Shown piece after piece: positions 11,502 through 23,862 of a DNA stretch of 64,000 bases; within the stretch, counting starts at the first letter, position 1, and every line of letters starts with the position of its first letter. The notes under the pieces were generated by a model. The model saw nothing but the letters and a program-made list of their open reading frames with translations. It made no database searches and was not told the DNA's origin. A program made the translations under genes and the position numbers. The stretch spans positions 49,386,390 through 49,450,389 of the forward strand of contig NC_068576.1 of assembly GCF_025698545.1 (NCBI RefSeq), given 5' to 3'. This DNA comes from Gossypium raimondii. Taxonomy: Eukaryota; Streptophyta; Magnoliopsida; Malvales; Malvaceae.

Positions 11502-12811
11502 TTTCCCCTTATAAAAAACCACTAAATGCGAAACCCCCCCCACAATCGTTAAAGCCCTAGACAAACAACTAAAATCGTCCTAACCAACAGACGGAGACGT
11601 GCTAAAACAGTAGAATATTAATTCTTTTTTTCTATATTAATTTATTCATTTTGACATCTTTATTTTATAGATTTAAGAACTTTAGTCTAATGATAATAAA
11701 AAAAGTATGGTTTTTTTGTGTCTCCATTTATGAAAATCTATAATCTTTGATTGTGTTCGTGCTATTAACTAACTATCAATTTAGTTTGAAAATAAATATT
11801 AATATACAATTCTTTAAAAATGATAATTAATATAAATATAATGATGATTTTATTTTTTACATTTTTATATAATATTTAAATAAAAAATATACAAATTATC
11901 TAGTTTGTCATCCAACTTTTAGAGTGCCTTCATTTTGGTCACCCGAAAAGAAATCCTTATAATATCATCACCGTTGTTAGAGAACACTTTCCCTTTAGTA
12001 ACTCAAGCGTTAAATTTCTATGCCAGTTGACTATACATAAATCATATTTTGGTCACCACAAAAAAAAATCCTTTTTTTTCCAATATTGATTTGGGTAAAA
12101 AAATTTTAAGGAATAAAATGAAATAGCGATAGAAACTAAAATAACCCATTAAAAATTGTCAAATGATACTTGTTTATTCCATTGCCTAAAATTCTATATG
12201 TTTTTATTTTCAATCTTAAAATTTTAAATTTCAAAACATCAAAATCAATTAAATAAATTGTTGATAATTTTTATCCTCGATAGTTTCAACCGATTTGTTA
12301 CTATAATATTAAAATTAATTAATTTAAGAGTAAAGTACAAAAATAGTCACTCATCTGTCTTGTTTATTCTATTTTGTCACCCAACTATTAATTTTTTCAT
12401 TTTGGTCACCTAACTTTTCAAAATTAATATTTTAATTACTCTCATTGTTAACTTAGTAACTAAAGTCTAATGTGGACTTTTTTATTGGCCTAATAAAAAT
12501 TTAGCCCTCATTGTTTACAAAATATTTCATTTAGGTCTAATTCTAAAATTACAAAATATATTTCAAAAGTATTAAAATAATTTTATACTTGTTGTTAAAA
12601 TTTTTATAATTTGTATTTACTTTTTATACTTTATATTTATCTTTTCTCATTAATCAAACATGTAAAGAAAACCCATAAATTAAAAAAATTGACTCAATTT
12701 TTTTATTTGGTCATTTTCTCTCTTTTGTTACATTGTTCATCTCGGTTGCCTAATTACAATTCAAGAAGCTCAAATTTAACTAATTTATAAATCCAAAAAA
12801 TTGGTTGTGTT
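11502..12811. repeat. Spacer with a dispersed 'gtcactcaact' repeat
   Basis: No gene. About 11900-12660 consists of repeat phrases such as ttggtcaccc, gtcacccaactatt and caaatgatacttgtttat-ccattgcctaaaattct. These recur at 19180-20050. Part of 12420-12540 occurs there in inverted orientation (19300-19430), so the repeat is mobile or palindromic in origin. Confidence 0.55.
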
Positions 12812-14846
12812 TGTAACAGCCTAATTTTCAGTGGTGTCGGAAACAGTGATTCGAGATCACTAAATCCAACCAATGAGTTTCAAATATAAAATACATATGA
12901 GTCAAGTGTGATTATAGAAGAATTTTGGATTAGTGAATTTTGTGATTTAAAAAGAAATTAATAAGTAAATTGGGTCTAAAACGAGGTATCGAAACCTCAA
13001 ACTCATCAACCGAGCCATAAATATTTTTATAAATATTTATAGAGCGTCATTGAGTTGGTAGTAAAGTTTCGTTAGAAAATTCTAACGTTTGGATGGTCAA
13101 TTAATTAAAAAGAACTAAATTGAGAATAGTGCAAAATTTGTTAAATTATGATTAAATAGCTTAAGTGACTAATAAGGAGGGATTTAAAAGGCAATTAGGC
13201 CCAAATTATATGGGCTGGATGGTTTGGGCAAGAAAATCAGCAAGAAAACAAGGAGAAACAAAGACAAAATTGGAAATTTTGCAAATTAAACATATAAAAC
13301 AAAGACAAAATTGAAAAATCTAGAGATTTCTTCATAATTCATCAGCAAAAACGCCATAGGAGGTCTGAAACAAGCTTTTTTCTCATATTTTTATACCATG
13401 TGAGTTCAATTCTTGCTTTTTATTTGAAATTTTTATGTTTTGTGACTTTTACAACTAGGTCCAACTATTGAATTCATTAGTTTTTTATTCCATGGGTGAT
13501 TTTGTAAGTTACCATGAAGAAGTGATGGAAGTTTATGATGAATTATCATATATTTAAAGTTTTAATTTCATTATATTATGATTTTATTAAGTGATTTTAG
13601 TAGAAAATGATTTTTAGGACCTAATTGTGAAAAAGCTAGGAATTGGGGTTTTGTACTGAAATTTAAATATCAAAGGCTATATAATAGCCTAAAATGATTA
13701 GATAAAGTGTTATTTGAGGAAGAATTAGTTTAATTAAAATGTTAATTGAGTAGGGACTAAATTGTAAAAACTATAAATTTTGAGGTAAAAGTGTAATTTC
13801 AAAATTGAAGGAATAAATTGCAAAGTGAATTAGTATTGAATTAGATGCTAATGAATGGAAAATTTTATACTATAGATCGGGAATCTAAAGATAAATGCGA
13901 AAAAAAATATCAAACTAGTCCCTGAACTTTTACAACTCCTACAAATTGGCCCAGGTAAGTTCATATGGCTGAAATTTTATGATTAATTGTTAATGTGGGA
14001 ATGATTTAACGTATTAATTCGTGTATTGTTGTTGAATTATGATTATTGTAAAAATGTGAAAATCAAATTGTAAGTTCAAATTAAGGGATACGCAGGATTG
14101 AGTACGTACGTTCAGTAACTAGTGATGAATTAACGAAAAAGTCCATGGTGGATCCATGGAAAAGTGTGGAACGTAGGTATGATAATTCAGTAAAGAAAAC
14201 CATACTGAGTTGTGAAAAGTAGGTATGGTATTTCAGTGAAGAAAACCATACTAAGTTATAGCATTGTAAAGGATTCAAACAAATCGTGGCACCGGGAAAA
14301 TGACTTAAATCCGTAAGACGGTCCTTAATTTGATAAGTATCTGTAAGTGCAATTGAAGCTAAATGTTGGAATATAAGTTAATATCTGATATTAAGCTCGA
14401 TTGAGTAAATTCATTGTTTGAGATTGTGGTTGGCAGGAAATGTTGTATTATACTTGTTTATTATAATTGTTAGTGAAATTTTGGTGAGATTTTATTATGA
14501 GCCTATGAACTTACTAAGCTTTCTGTAAGCTTACTTGTGTGTGTTTATTGTTTCTTGTAGATTGACGTATATATATGTTCGGAGGATCGGATCTACATCA
14601 AGGATCACACTATCCAGATTTACTCTGGTAGATTTTGTTAAACAACTTTTTATTTATATGGCATGTATAGGGGTTGAAGTAATAAAGTAATAATATGAAT
14701 GATTAAGTATGCAAAGTAAATCTGAATGTGATGGTTGAGGTAGATATTGAAATATACATGTTTTAGCTTGAAATGGTTGATTGTGTTTAAGTTCGGTAAT
14801 GCCTCATACCCTGTTCTGGCGTCGGACACGGGTAAGAGGTGTTACA
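12812..14846. mobile_element. Solo LTR, 2,035 bp
   Basis: Begins TGTAACAGCC and ends GAGGTGTTACA. The flanking 5-mers are GTGTT (12807-12811) and GGGTT (14847-14851), a TSD with one mismatch. There is no coding sequence inside. The ends are of the same general type as the solo LTRs at 6411 and 15286 but the body differs, so it belongs to another gypsy-like subfamily. Confidence 0.7.
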
Positions 14847-14851
14847 GGGTT

Positions 14852-14859
14852 GATGACAC
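14852..14859. repeat. 8-bp target-site duplication (left) of outer hAT element
   Basis: GATGACAC, repeated exactly at 18969-18976. Confidence 0.8.
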
Positions 14860-16574
14860 TGGACTTGTTCATGGGTTGGGCCACCTGGCCCGCCTGAAAA
14901 GTGGGAGGTTTGGGCAAAAATATAGGGTCGAAAAATGGGTTAGGGAAAAAAAATAAGACCCGTTTAAAAAATAGGTTGGGCTTCGGGTAAGTCATTTTTG
15001 GCCTGGCTCAGCCATAATTCACAAAAGGACAAAAAAATATGATGTTCTTTTTGTTGTTTTAATGTTATTTTCTTGTTGTTTTCTCCTTATTTTGCTACCA
15101 TTTCACTACTATGTTGCTACTATTTTATTGTTACTGTTTGGATATTATATAACACTTGTTTTATTGTTAATTTTGTTATTATTTTAGAGGCATTTACTTG
15201 TTAAGTTGCATCTATCTTTATGTTATTTAAGTATTCATATTTTTTAAAATTTATTTTCAATTGGGAAATATTTATTTTAATGTTTTGTAACGACCCGATA
15301 GTCACGGGTATTGGAAAATGTACTGTCGGGTTTCCGTTTTCGTAAAACGGATTCGTAAATATTTTTAGGTAGTTGTGTTGTTATTTAGGTTTTGATTAGG
15401 TGAATTTTTTTAAATTAAGAGTAATTAGGTGTAAGGACTAGACTACCTATAGGGAGAAAGTTGAATTATAGATTAGAGGAAAAGTGAATGGACTAAATAA
15501 GCAATTAAGCCATAAATTGACAAGTGGATGGTGTTGGTAAATACATGTGTAATAATAAACATATGTATTTAATAATGAAATATGTATTGCTTATTAATTA
15601 AGTAAATATATATTATTATATTATTATAATTAAAACAAAACAAATAAAAGGATTAATTGAAAAAGAAACAGAGAATAGAACGAAACAGGGGAAAAAGAAA
15701 GAATGAAAAAGAGAAAAAAAGGAGAAAAATTAGGGTTTCAAGGGTTCAAAGCTCAATTGGTTAGTCAATTTAGTCCCCTTTCTTGTAATTTTTATGTTTC
15801 TGAAATCCTAGTATTAAATACTACTTAACCTATGCCGAAATTTTAGAAATTATTGGATTTTTAGATGTTGTCTATGTTGAATAATTTGAGTATTAGGAAT
15901 TAAATTGATAGATTTTAAGTTAGAATTGAGAAAGGGTTAAATTGTGGAATAAATTATAAGTTTTAAGTAATAGGGACTAAAATGTAAAAATTTCAAAATT
16001 TAGGGATTTATGTGAAAATAGGGAGTTGAATTTAGTCTAAAGTGGAATTTGCATGAAAATAAAGAACTAAATGTGAAGAATAAAAGTTAGTCTCGGTTTA
16101 AGGCCTAAATTGAAATTTAGGCAATATTTGAGTAAAAATTGAAATATTAAATATGAAATTAAATTGTGTTGTATTGATGAATTTTAATTGTTTTAATTTC
16201 GTAGCTAATGTCGTATTGGAATCATCGACTAAAAAGGGAAAAGATAAAGTCGACGTCAAATAGCTCAGAATTTTCTGTTTGTATTTCTAAAATTCGAAAC
16301 TAGTTATTAATTGTTGTATTTTTAATTTAATGTATATGGTAAGTGTTGAGGTGAGAATTATTGTGTTTTGCAATTGAAATGGATTGATTTAATATGTGAT
16401 GAACTTATTGAATTTATATTGATTGAATTGGTATATATATATATTGAATATATTGATTATTTGAATTGAAATGAATATTGATTGTATTTGAAAAGTGAAT
16501 TGGAATCCTATTAACTGCATCGGGCTGAGTCGGATATAGATAGCATGCCATAGGATTGGAAGAGTTTAGGGATT

Positions 16575-16730
16575 TCTTCGACTTTGAGTCGATGAGACAC
16601 TAGGTGTCAATTTATTACTTCGGATTAATTCGATGAGGCACTGGGTGCCAATTTACTTCGGTTTAGCCGATGAAACACTGGGTGTCAAATTATTACTTCG
16701 AATTATCTGATGAGGCACTAGGTACCAAAC
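16575..16730. repeat. Tandem repeat, about 46 bp x 4, in the solo LTR
   Basis: Four units carry the phrase gatgaggcactgggtgcca with variants (gagacactaggtgtca, gaaacactgggtgtca, gaggcactaggtacca) separated by acttcg-rich linkers. Confidence 0.75.
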
Positions 16731-16946
16731 TAGTGTGTTTTGATTGGATCCGTGTATCCGTTAGAGTCCGAGTCGTGTTAATAGGGGTCAACATATAATA
16801 AAGTTTTATAATTGATATTTAAATGGTATGGTATGAAAAATGAAATTGATATAGTGAATTGAAAATAGAATGTGAAATATGTTGTAAATACATGAAATAC
16901 ATGAATTAAATACTCATGAATTGAATATGGAATGGATAGTGTCATT

Positions 16947-18201
16947 TAGGGGTGAGCAAAATTCGATTCGATTCGAAAAAATCGAAAAAAAATTCGAATT
17001 TCGAGTTAAACGAATCGAGTTATTCGAGTTACTCGAGTTATTCGAATCAACTCAAATTTTTTTTCGAATTTCGAGTTCGAATCGAATTGAGTTTTCGAAT
17101 TCGAATAACTCGAATAATTCGAATAATTCGAATATCAAACTATAATATTTTACATTTTTACCCCAAACTCTCAAACCTTTTTACTTTTCCCTCAAAACTT
17201 TTACTCATTCCCACTTTCCCCCCAAAACTTTTACTCCCCTCCCCTTCCAACCCCCCAATCTACCCAAAATTCATTTCCCACCAAAATTTTACTCTCCCAT
17301 TTATTTTTTCTCAAAATTTTACTCTCAAAAACCCTCAAAACCTTTTATTTTCCCCCAAAATTTCTACTCCCTCCCACTTTTCCCCTAAAACTTTTATTCT
17401 CTTCCCATCTCACCTCCTATCTATCCCAAACCCTCCCCCCTCCAATTTTTTTTAATATTTTCCCTCCAAAATTTTACTCCCCCTATTTACTTTCACTCAA
17501 ACTTTTATTCCCCAAAACTTTTTATTTTTCCCCTAAACTTTTACTTCTCACTCTTTACTCTCAAATAAAAAATCAAAATTATCCAAAAAATCAATAAACA
17601 TAAATAGTAATAATTTTATTTATATCTACTATTTATATTATTAAATTAAATTTCACATTTTATATTATTTATATTATTGAATTGTTTAGTCATATTGAAT
17701 ATTTATATTAAAATTGAATTATTAATTATGCCATAAAATATTCGTGTTAAAATTTTATATTGGTATCAATTTCACATTTTATTTTTAAAATAACTTTTAT
17801 TAAAAAAATCATATTTTTACATTTAATATATTTTTTAATTCTAAAATACATAGTGACAAGAATCTGAAGATAATTGAAACAACTAAGCAAGCAAAGAAGC
17901 TAACCAGTATATAAAAAAATTAATAAATAAATTATGAAGTGATGAAAGTTAATAAAAAATTTGATTAAGGTGGACAAATTTTATTACGATAGGTGACAAT
18001 GGTTACAAGGACCCAAAATTATTTTTTAAAATTTAACTCGAACAAATATATTCGATTCGATTCGATTCGAATTCCATCTCACTCGACTCGATTCGAGAAA
18101 GCTTCAAATAAAGTTAGGATGATAAAATGAGATTCGAAAACTCGATTAACTCAAAAATTTTCGATTTGATTCGATTCGATTCGATCGAATGCTCACCCCT
18201 A
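16947..18201. mobile_element. hAT-type element (innermost), 1,255 bp, perfect TSD
   Basis: The terminal inverted repeat is TAGGGGTGAGCA / TGCTCACCCCTA, exact over 12 bp. It continues into imperfect TCGATTCGATTCGA-rich subterminal arms. The 8-bp TSD GTGTCATT is exact (16939-16946 and 18202-18209). The interior is AT- and CT-rich and non-coding; the 167-codon ORF at 16952-17455 is composition-driven. Length and TSD fit a non-autonomous hAT element. Confidence 0.85.
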
Positions 18202-18968
18202 GTGTCATTGTTTAAATGATATGTGAACAAATTATGTAAAGCTATTATATAGCAAGTGATGAAAATTGAGTATGGTATATAATGTATTCATGAATTGAGT
18301 ATTGCATGACTAATGTCATTGTACGAATAAATATGGTTTGATATGTGAATAACCATTTATATAGCAATTGTGCGAATAGGATATTGTTTAATAAAAAAAT
18401 GATAGTCATGATACTAGACATTAATATGCCATTATAATTTAATTGTGCTTATTATATTATCATGTCTTTAAATATTCGGATTATAGAAATACCACTGAGT
18501 TTTACTCAGCATACGGTTTTATTTTCCGTGCACAGATTAGGTACAGTGATTTTGAAGAGTTGTAATTGAGGTTGTGAGTATCCATCTCATCACATCTCCA
18601 AGTGCCAAGAGAGTATGTTTCAAAATTTTGAATAGAAAGGCATGTACTTAAGAATATCAAGTGTGTTCCAAGTATTAGGGACAAAAATATAATTTATGAA
18701 AACTTAATTTTTTATTTATTTTAAATGTTCAAATATATTAGTGATTAGCCAAAATCACTTTGGCACCAAATGTAATATTCCTATATCAAGTTCCTCGGAT
18801 CGAATCGGGTATAGGGGTGTTACATGTTTTTAGTATTTTTAACGTATTATATATTTAAAAATCATATAAAAATAATATAAAATTTTTTAATACGGGTGGG
18901 TTGGGTTGGGCTCGGGCCTAACAAACGGGCATCAGATTTTGGTTGGGCCCGACCCATGAACACCTCTA

Positions 18969-18976
18969 GATGACAC
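18969..18976. repeat. 8-bp target-site duplication (right) of outer hAT element
   Basis: GATGACAC, identical to 14852-14859. Confidence 0.8.
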
Positions 18977-20053
18977 CAACTCTAATGGCCTTACTCTTTG
19001 CTACAAAGATAGCACCAGTTTCAAGTTTTAGTGTCCTCGTGTTTTTATCATTTCTAACTCAAGCATTAGAGAAAGATTGCGAATCAAGGTCATGGTGTTT
19101 GATATTTCCAACTTGGTTAATTGAATGAAAGAACAATGTGGAAGATATTGTTAAAGTGATTTTGAATAAAAAATCTAAAAAGAAAATCATATTTACTTTT
19201 TACTTTTTTTATATTTTGTATTTACTTTTTATATTTTTTATAATCGGACTAAAATGAAAAATATTGTAAACATTGAGGGTTGAATTTGTTGAATATTTTA
19301 GATTTAAGATCAAGTTGATAGAACATGTAATATTGAAGGGTTAAATTTTTATTAGACCAATAAAAATTTCACATTAGACTTTCATTACTAAGTTAATCGC
19401 AAGAGTGACTAAAATATTTAATTTCAAAAGTTGAGAGGATAAAATATTTAGGGTGATTTTTGAAATATTAAATATTAAATTTTAGTCACTCATTAAATAT
19501 TTTATAATTTTAGTCACTCAACTATCCGGTTAATGATAAAATAATATAAAATTGTCAAATGGTACTTGTTTATCCCATTGCCTAAAATTCTAAATTTATA
19601 ATTTCAACAGATTTGTTATTATTAATTAATTAACTTAAGAGTAAAGTACAAAATAGTCATTCAACTATTCAGTTTGTTCTATTTTGGTCACCCAATTATT
19701 AATTTGTTATATTTTAGTCACTCAACTATCCAATTAATGATAACATGATATAAAATTGTCAAATGGTACTTATTTATCCCAATGCCTAAAATTCTAAATT
19801 TCTAGTTTCAACCTATTTGTTACTATAATATTAAAATTAATTTAAGATTAAAGTACAAAAATAGTCACTCAATTATCCGGTTCATTCTATTTTGGTTACC
19901 CAACTATTAATTTTTTTCAATTTAGTCACTCAAATTTTCGAAATTAAATATTTTAATTATAAAAATCAACAAATATTTACAATATAAGTATAAAATGAGA
20001 AAAAAATATGGATGCTTATGTAACTAAATATTTTAATTACTCTTATCGTTAAC
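18977..20053. repeat. Dispersed repeat with a 204-bp tandem duplication
   Basis: No gene. The unit starting tagtcactcaactatcc at 19511 recurs at 19715, a 204-bp period, with a partial third unit from about 19862. The sequence is shared with 11900-12660. Confidence 0.6.
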
Positions 20054-20056
20054 TTA

Positions 20057-20849
20057 GGTCTTATTTGATAAACCGTTGAAAAAATTTGATCCAATATTTT
20101 CAATGATTTAATTTTTACACATGTTTGGTAATTCAAGATAAAACAATCCGATAGAATTTTTCTATAAAAAAGTGGAATATGATAAGTAGATAAGAGCTAC
20201 TTATCACTTAAATTTTAGGATAAATCTCAAAATTATATATGAACTTTGATTTAATGTGCAATTGTGTACATGAACTTTAATCTGTGCAATTATACTGTGA
20301 AACTCTAATTGTGGTTCAAATGTATACTCCAAACTTTAATTTTGATAATTATACACATTTAAAGAAACAAATACATCAATTTATTTTATATTAGATAAAT
20401 ATAATTATTTATGTATGCAACATATAAACATAAAATGATGTTATATCAATGATTGTGTTAATAATTTATAAGAATTGGATCAAATCAAAATTTCATGTAT
20501 AAAATTACACAAAATCAAAGTTCATGTAAACAATTGCATTAAACTATAGTTCATGTATAATTTTGGTCTTTATCCCTAAATTTTATTTTATTTATTTTAA
20601 TATTATATTATCCTCGTAAAAATTTTACATTTGAAATTTGACTTTTGTTTAGAATAAGGTGAAATGTTTAAAATTAAAGATAAAATGTAAAATATATTAT
20701 TTATATAATTTAAAATCTATATTTACCAAAAAATTAATTATATTGTGTAATTAATTTTAAGTAATGTCCAAACAAATTTTATAACATACTTTAATTTTTA
20801 ATACTTAAATTTTCAATATTTATTTATTTTTAATTTATCAAACACCATC
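20057..20849. mobile_element. PIF/Harbinger (Tourist)-type MITE, 793 bp
   Basis: The left end GGTCTTATTTGATAAA and the inverted right end GATGGTGTTTGATAAA share the TTTGATAAA core. The flanks are TTA at 20054-20056 and 20850-20852, the 3-bp TSD typical of this superfamily. It interrupts the dispersed repeat that starts at 18977: the preceding words (gttaacttag) continue at 12440 without interruption. No ORF is present. Confidence 0.65.
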
Positions 20850-20852
20850 TTA

Positions 20853-21187
20853 GTAAATATTTAATTTTATAATTATTTTTGAATTTCATTAACTTTGTTA
20901 CACTGGGTGCTAAAGTCTTATTTTATGATTTTATATTAATATTAATAATTATATTAATATTAAAAATTCTCTCCCTATTGTCCCTCTATATCCCAGTATT
21001 GACGTGGCACGATATAATTAATTAATGATTTTTTTAACTGTGTTAAGAATTGAGATAACTTAGATAATAATAATAATAAAAAGTATAGTTTTGAGATCAT
21101 GAATTCATATCAATCTATCGTTTTCTGTCAAATATATTAATACCTTTCTTCATAATTCCAGCACAAATGTGAGGTTGCCATCACATT
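20853..21187. other. AT-rich spacer
   Basis: No gene, repeat border or regulatory element could be supported here. Confidence 0.5.
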
Positions 21188-21480
21188 GAGTGGGGCGATT
21201 TTATTTGAAATAAATAAAATAAAATTTATATTTAAATTAATTGAATCAAGTTATTTGAATTAATTCGAGTTAAGTTGAATTTTACAATTTAAATAATTCA
21301 ATAAAAGATTGGTGTAAATATCCCTTTAATCTCTGTTAATTTTGAAAATAAATAAATTGGTCTCTCTTTCAATAAAATTTCAAAAAATTTTAAAATAATT
21401 TTAAAACTTAAATATTTCTAAAGTAATATTTTGAGACATAAATAAGTTAATTAATGATTCAAGTTTATCATACTAGAATA

Positions 21481-21514
<34 letters not shown>

Positions 21515-21770
21515 TTGCTTTGAAATTTTTTTAAATATATATGGTTTCAAATTTATGTGCTCTAACATGTAATTAGTTATACTGTAACAAGATTTTAATT
21601 TGACATGTTTAATATTTTAAATTATCTTGAACAATTTGACTCGACTCGAATTTTATTCCAATAAACTTGATTCGAAAAAAATTTTAAATCAAGTAAAGAT
21701 GATAAAATAGAACTCGTCGACTTGAAATTTTTTTATCCGATTCAATTAAAAGCTGACTTGTATCGGAACT
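21188..21770 (+). mobile_element. Diverged hAT-like TCGA-rich element
   Basis: Starts near agtggggcgattttatttg and carries attcgagttaag, then gattggtgtaaatatcc and tggtctctc, and ends with gactcgactcgaattt and gactcg-type arms. The order matches the copies at 3530-3907 and 62620-63118. It contains a TTA/ATT microsatellite (about 21480-21513). No clean TSD. Confidence 0.5.
21480..21513. repeat. ATT microsatellite
   Basis: About 11 uninterrupted ATT units inside the hAT-like element. Similar ATT/AAT runs occur at 46206-46242, 52842-52861, 56716-56736 and 63740-63780. Confidence 0.85.
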
Positions 21771-23862
21771 AGGAATCAGCTCCTTGTGATAGATATTACC
21801 ATCAGCAACAAAAAAGTCCTTACCATCTCTTAATTGCCAATCAAGTCCCTTAATCAACAGATCTCTTCCAAGCCCAAGAATGAATGGTTTTTTCCTTCCT
21901 CTTCCAAACCCAATTTATAAATGTTACAGCTAGCGTGGTTTTTTACTGGGTTGAATTATGGTTTGGGGAAAAGAATTGAAAGCAGATTGTTGTGGGGCTG
22001 TGCGGACCGTGGGCTTTCTAAAGGGTTTTGGTGGATGCGTTTGAAACCAGAAAATAGAAAATATATAAAATTGGAGACGAATGACTGATTAATGCGAAAA
22101 CGTCTCTCCTATTTTGTGATTGGTGTTGAGTCTAAAATGTCGATTTGCTAGTTAGTGATCAATAATTGCGAATCCCGATGCTTTAATTCACAATTGCACC
22201 ACTAGAATATAGGTTATTCATTTTTGGATTATCAACTTAATGGACATACTATCCATTAAATTATAAGTGAAATTTGAACGAGTCAAATTATAAATAGAAA
22301 TATTATTAGTAAAACGCATTATTAAAGGGGTGGGCATGACTTTAAAAGTATCGTAAGACATCATATATTCCCGAGTCACCCAACCAATAAATTGCACTCT
22401 TCACCCGGCTACTTTACCACTCATGGAGATAATCTACGGATGGTATCAAAATATAGTTACTTTATAACTTGTCTCTCAACTGAGTGACTATTATATCCCT
22501 ACCTCAATTTAAACTTGGTTGGGCTTGGAACCTCCATTGAGCACTCACATCTACTATAAATAACCTAAGATATCACTTAGTAAGAGGATTCCTTTCCGCA
22601 CAAAACCCTAATATATTAAGCATTCATCTGGAGTCTTTCTACTTGTTCGACTTTCGATCCTAGAATGGGTGAATTGACCTTAATTCTTTTACTCAAGCCC
22701 CTTTCCTTCTTCTCCAGTTCCATTAATATTGTGCATCAACTATAATTTTTCTGAGAAATGGTCCCTAAACTAGGGGAAGGGTTAGTTCAATTATCAATTT
22801 TTTCATACTGCTTTTAGGTTTTGGCCTTTGGGGTTTATTTTGACAAAATAAGTTTTGTTGAAGGGTTTGGACAATATTTTATAAAGTACTCTATAAAAGT
22901 TCCAGAGTTTTTTGATTAATGTTTCTAAAAGAAATAAAATTTTAAGTAATAAAAATAAACAACTCTTATATTATATTTTTAAAATTATTTTTATAGGATT
23001 TTAGTTTATTTTATTTGTTTTAAATATAAAATATTTATTTTTACATCTTAAAACTGGGTTCGGTTCGGGTAACTGCAATTTTTTAACTTATATTCTAAAA
23101 ATTATCCAAACACCTTAGTGCAGATTAGATTTCTATTTCTCGGCATTTATTGCTTAGCCCTACTTAAATGATTTTTTTTTGCCTCATCTTACCTGAAAAG
23201 TGTATATATAGCATCTAATAAGAATGTGTCTCATGTCATGTTTTTAATGGTTAATACGTTTTTTGAGTAAACCGAGACAAAATAGACAACTTAGGGATAA
23301 CTTCGACACCTTAGGTACTAATTTGAGAATTTGGGTATAATTTAAGGACAAATTTATTAATTAAGCTAAAACATATTAAAAGACTTATAAATAGGTTTGA
23401 ATATTTGATGCATTATCAGTAACCAAACAACAATATAATACCTCATTGGTGAAATAAAAGAAATAGAGAACTTATAAATAAATAAACTTTGTTTAAACCT
23501 AAACTCAAATCCTAAACCCTAAACTTAAAATTCAAAAAAAAATATTATTATTCACTAATAATTGAGAAAAACATGGGATATTATCCTTACAAATAAACAT
23601 CCATAGGCAACCGACTTTTTTTTTTTTTTTGAGTAACAATACATCAGATTATTGACAACAGAAATGTGTGTGTTCCGCATTAGCTGAGATAAACAACAAA
23701 GGAAAGAGAACCACAAGTGTTTTCTAACAAAATAAACAATATCGTAGGGACCGTAATGCTGACTTTTTTTCTTTTTTTTAAAAATTATTTAAATTCATGC
23801 GCGCTGATCCCAGAATTGCACACGCCCATCTCTTTCATCTTTCATACAGCAATTTGTGGAAT
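21771..23862. other. Spacer upstream of the second P450
   Basis: No gene. 22320-22720 has a moderate-GC segment with a TATA-like ctactataaataacc at about 22550, followed by an untranslated-leader-like stretch. It resembles the promoter part of a retrotransposon LTR, but no borders were found. The proximal promoter of the P450 gene lies in the last few hundred bases, and no convincing TATA box was identified. Confidence 0.45.

Larger units (their letters stand above)
15286..18824. mobile_element. Solo LTR (middle layer), 3,539 bp, nested in the hAT MITE
   Basis: Begins TGTAACGACCC and ends GGGGTGTTACA. TGTTT lies on both sides (15281-15285 and 18825-18829), an exact 5-bp TSD. Subtracting the inner hAT-type element leaves about 2.28 kb. 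It contains a roughly 46-bp tandem repeat (16575-16730). No gag-pol is present. Confidence 0.85.
14860..18968. mobile_element. hAT-type MITE (outer), about 565 bp net, split by an LTR
   Basis: The left end reads TGGACTTGTTCATGGG. The right end, reverse-complemented, reads TAGAGGTGTTCATGGG (13 of 16 identical), with an exact 8-bp duplication on both sides, as hAT elements make. The arms are GC-richer, with gggttgggc and gcccgaccc motifs. Removing the nested LTR and one copy of its TSD leaves about 565 bp with no ORF, so it is non-autonomous. A diverged inverted relative lies at about 59085-59640. Confidence 0.8.

Noticed and set aside
16952..17455. 167-codon ORF in the inner hAT element
   Set aside because: Composition-driven (Ser/Asn, then Pro/Phe/Leu from TCGA and CCCAAAA runs) and lies in a non-autonomous element.
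23797..23862. Upstream in-frame Met for the second P450
   Set aside because: The extra 22 residues would precede the membrane anchor and do not resemble CYP71 N-termini.
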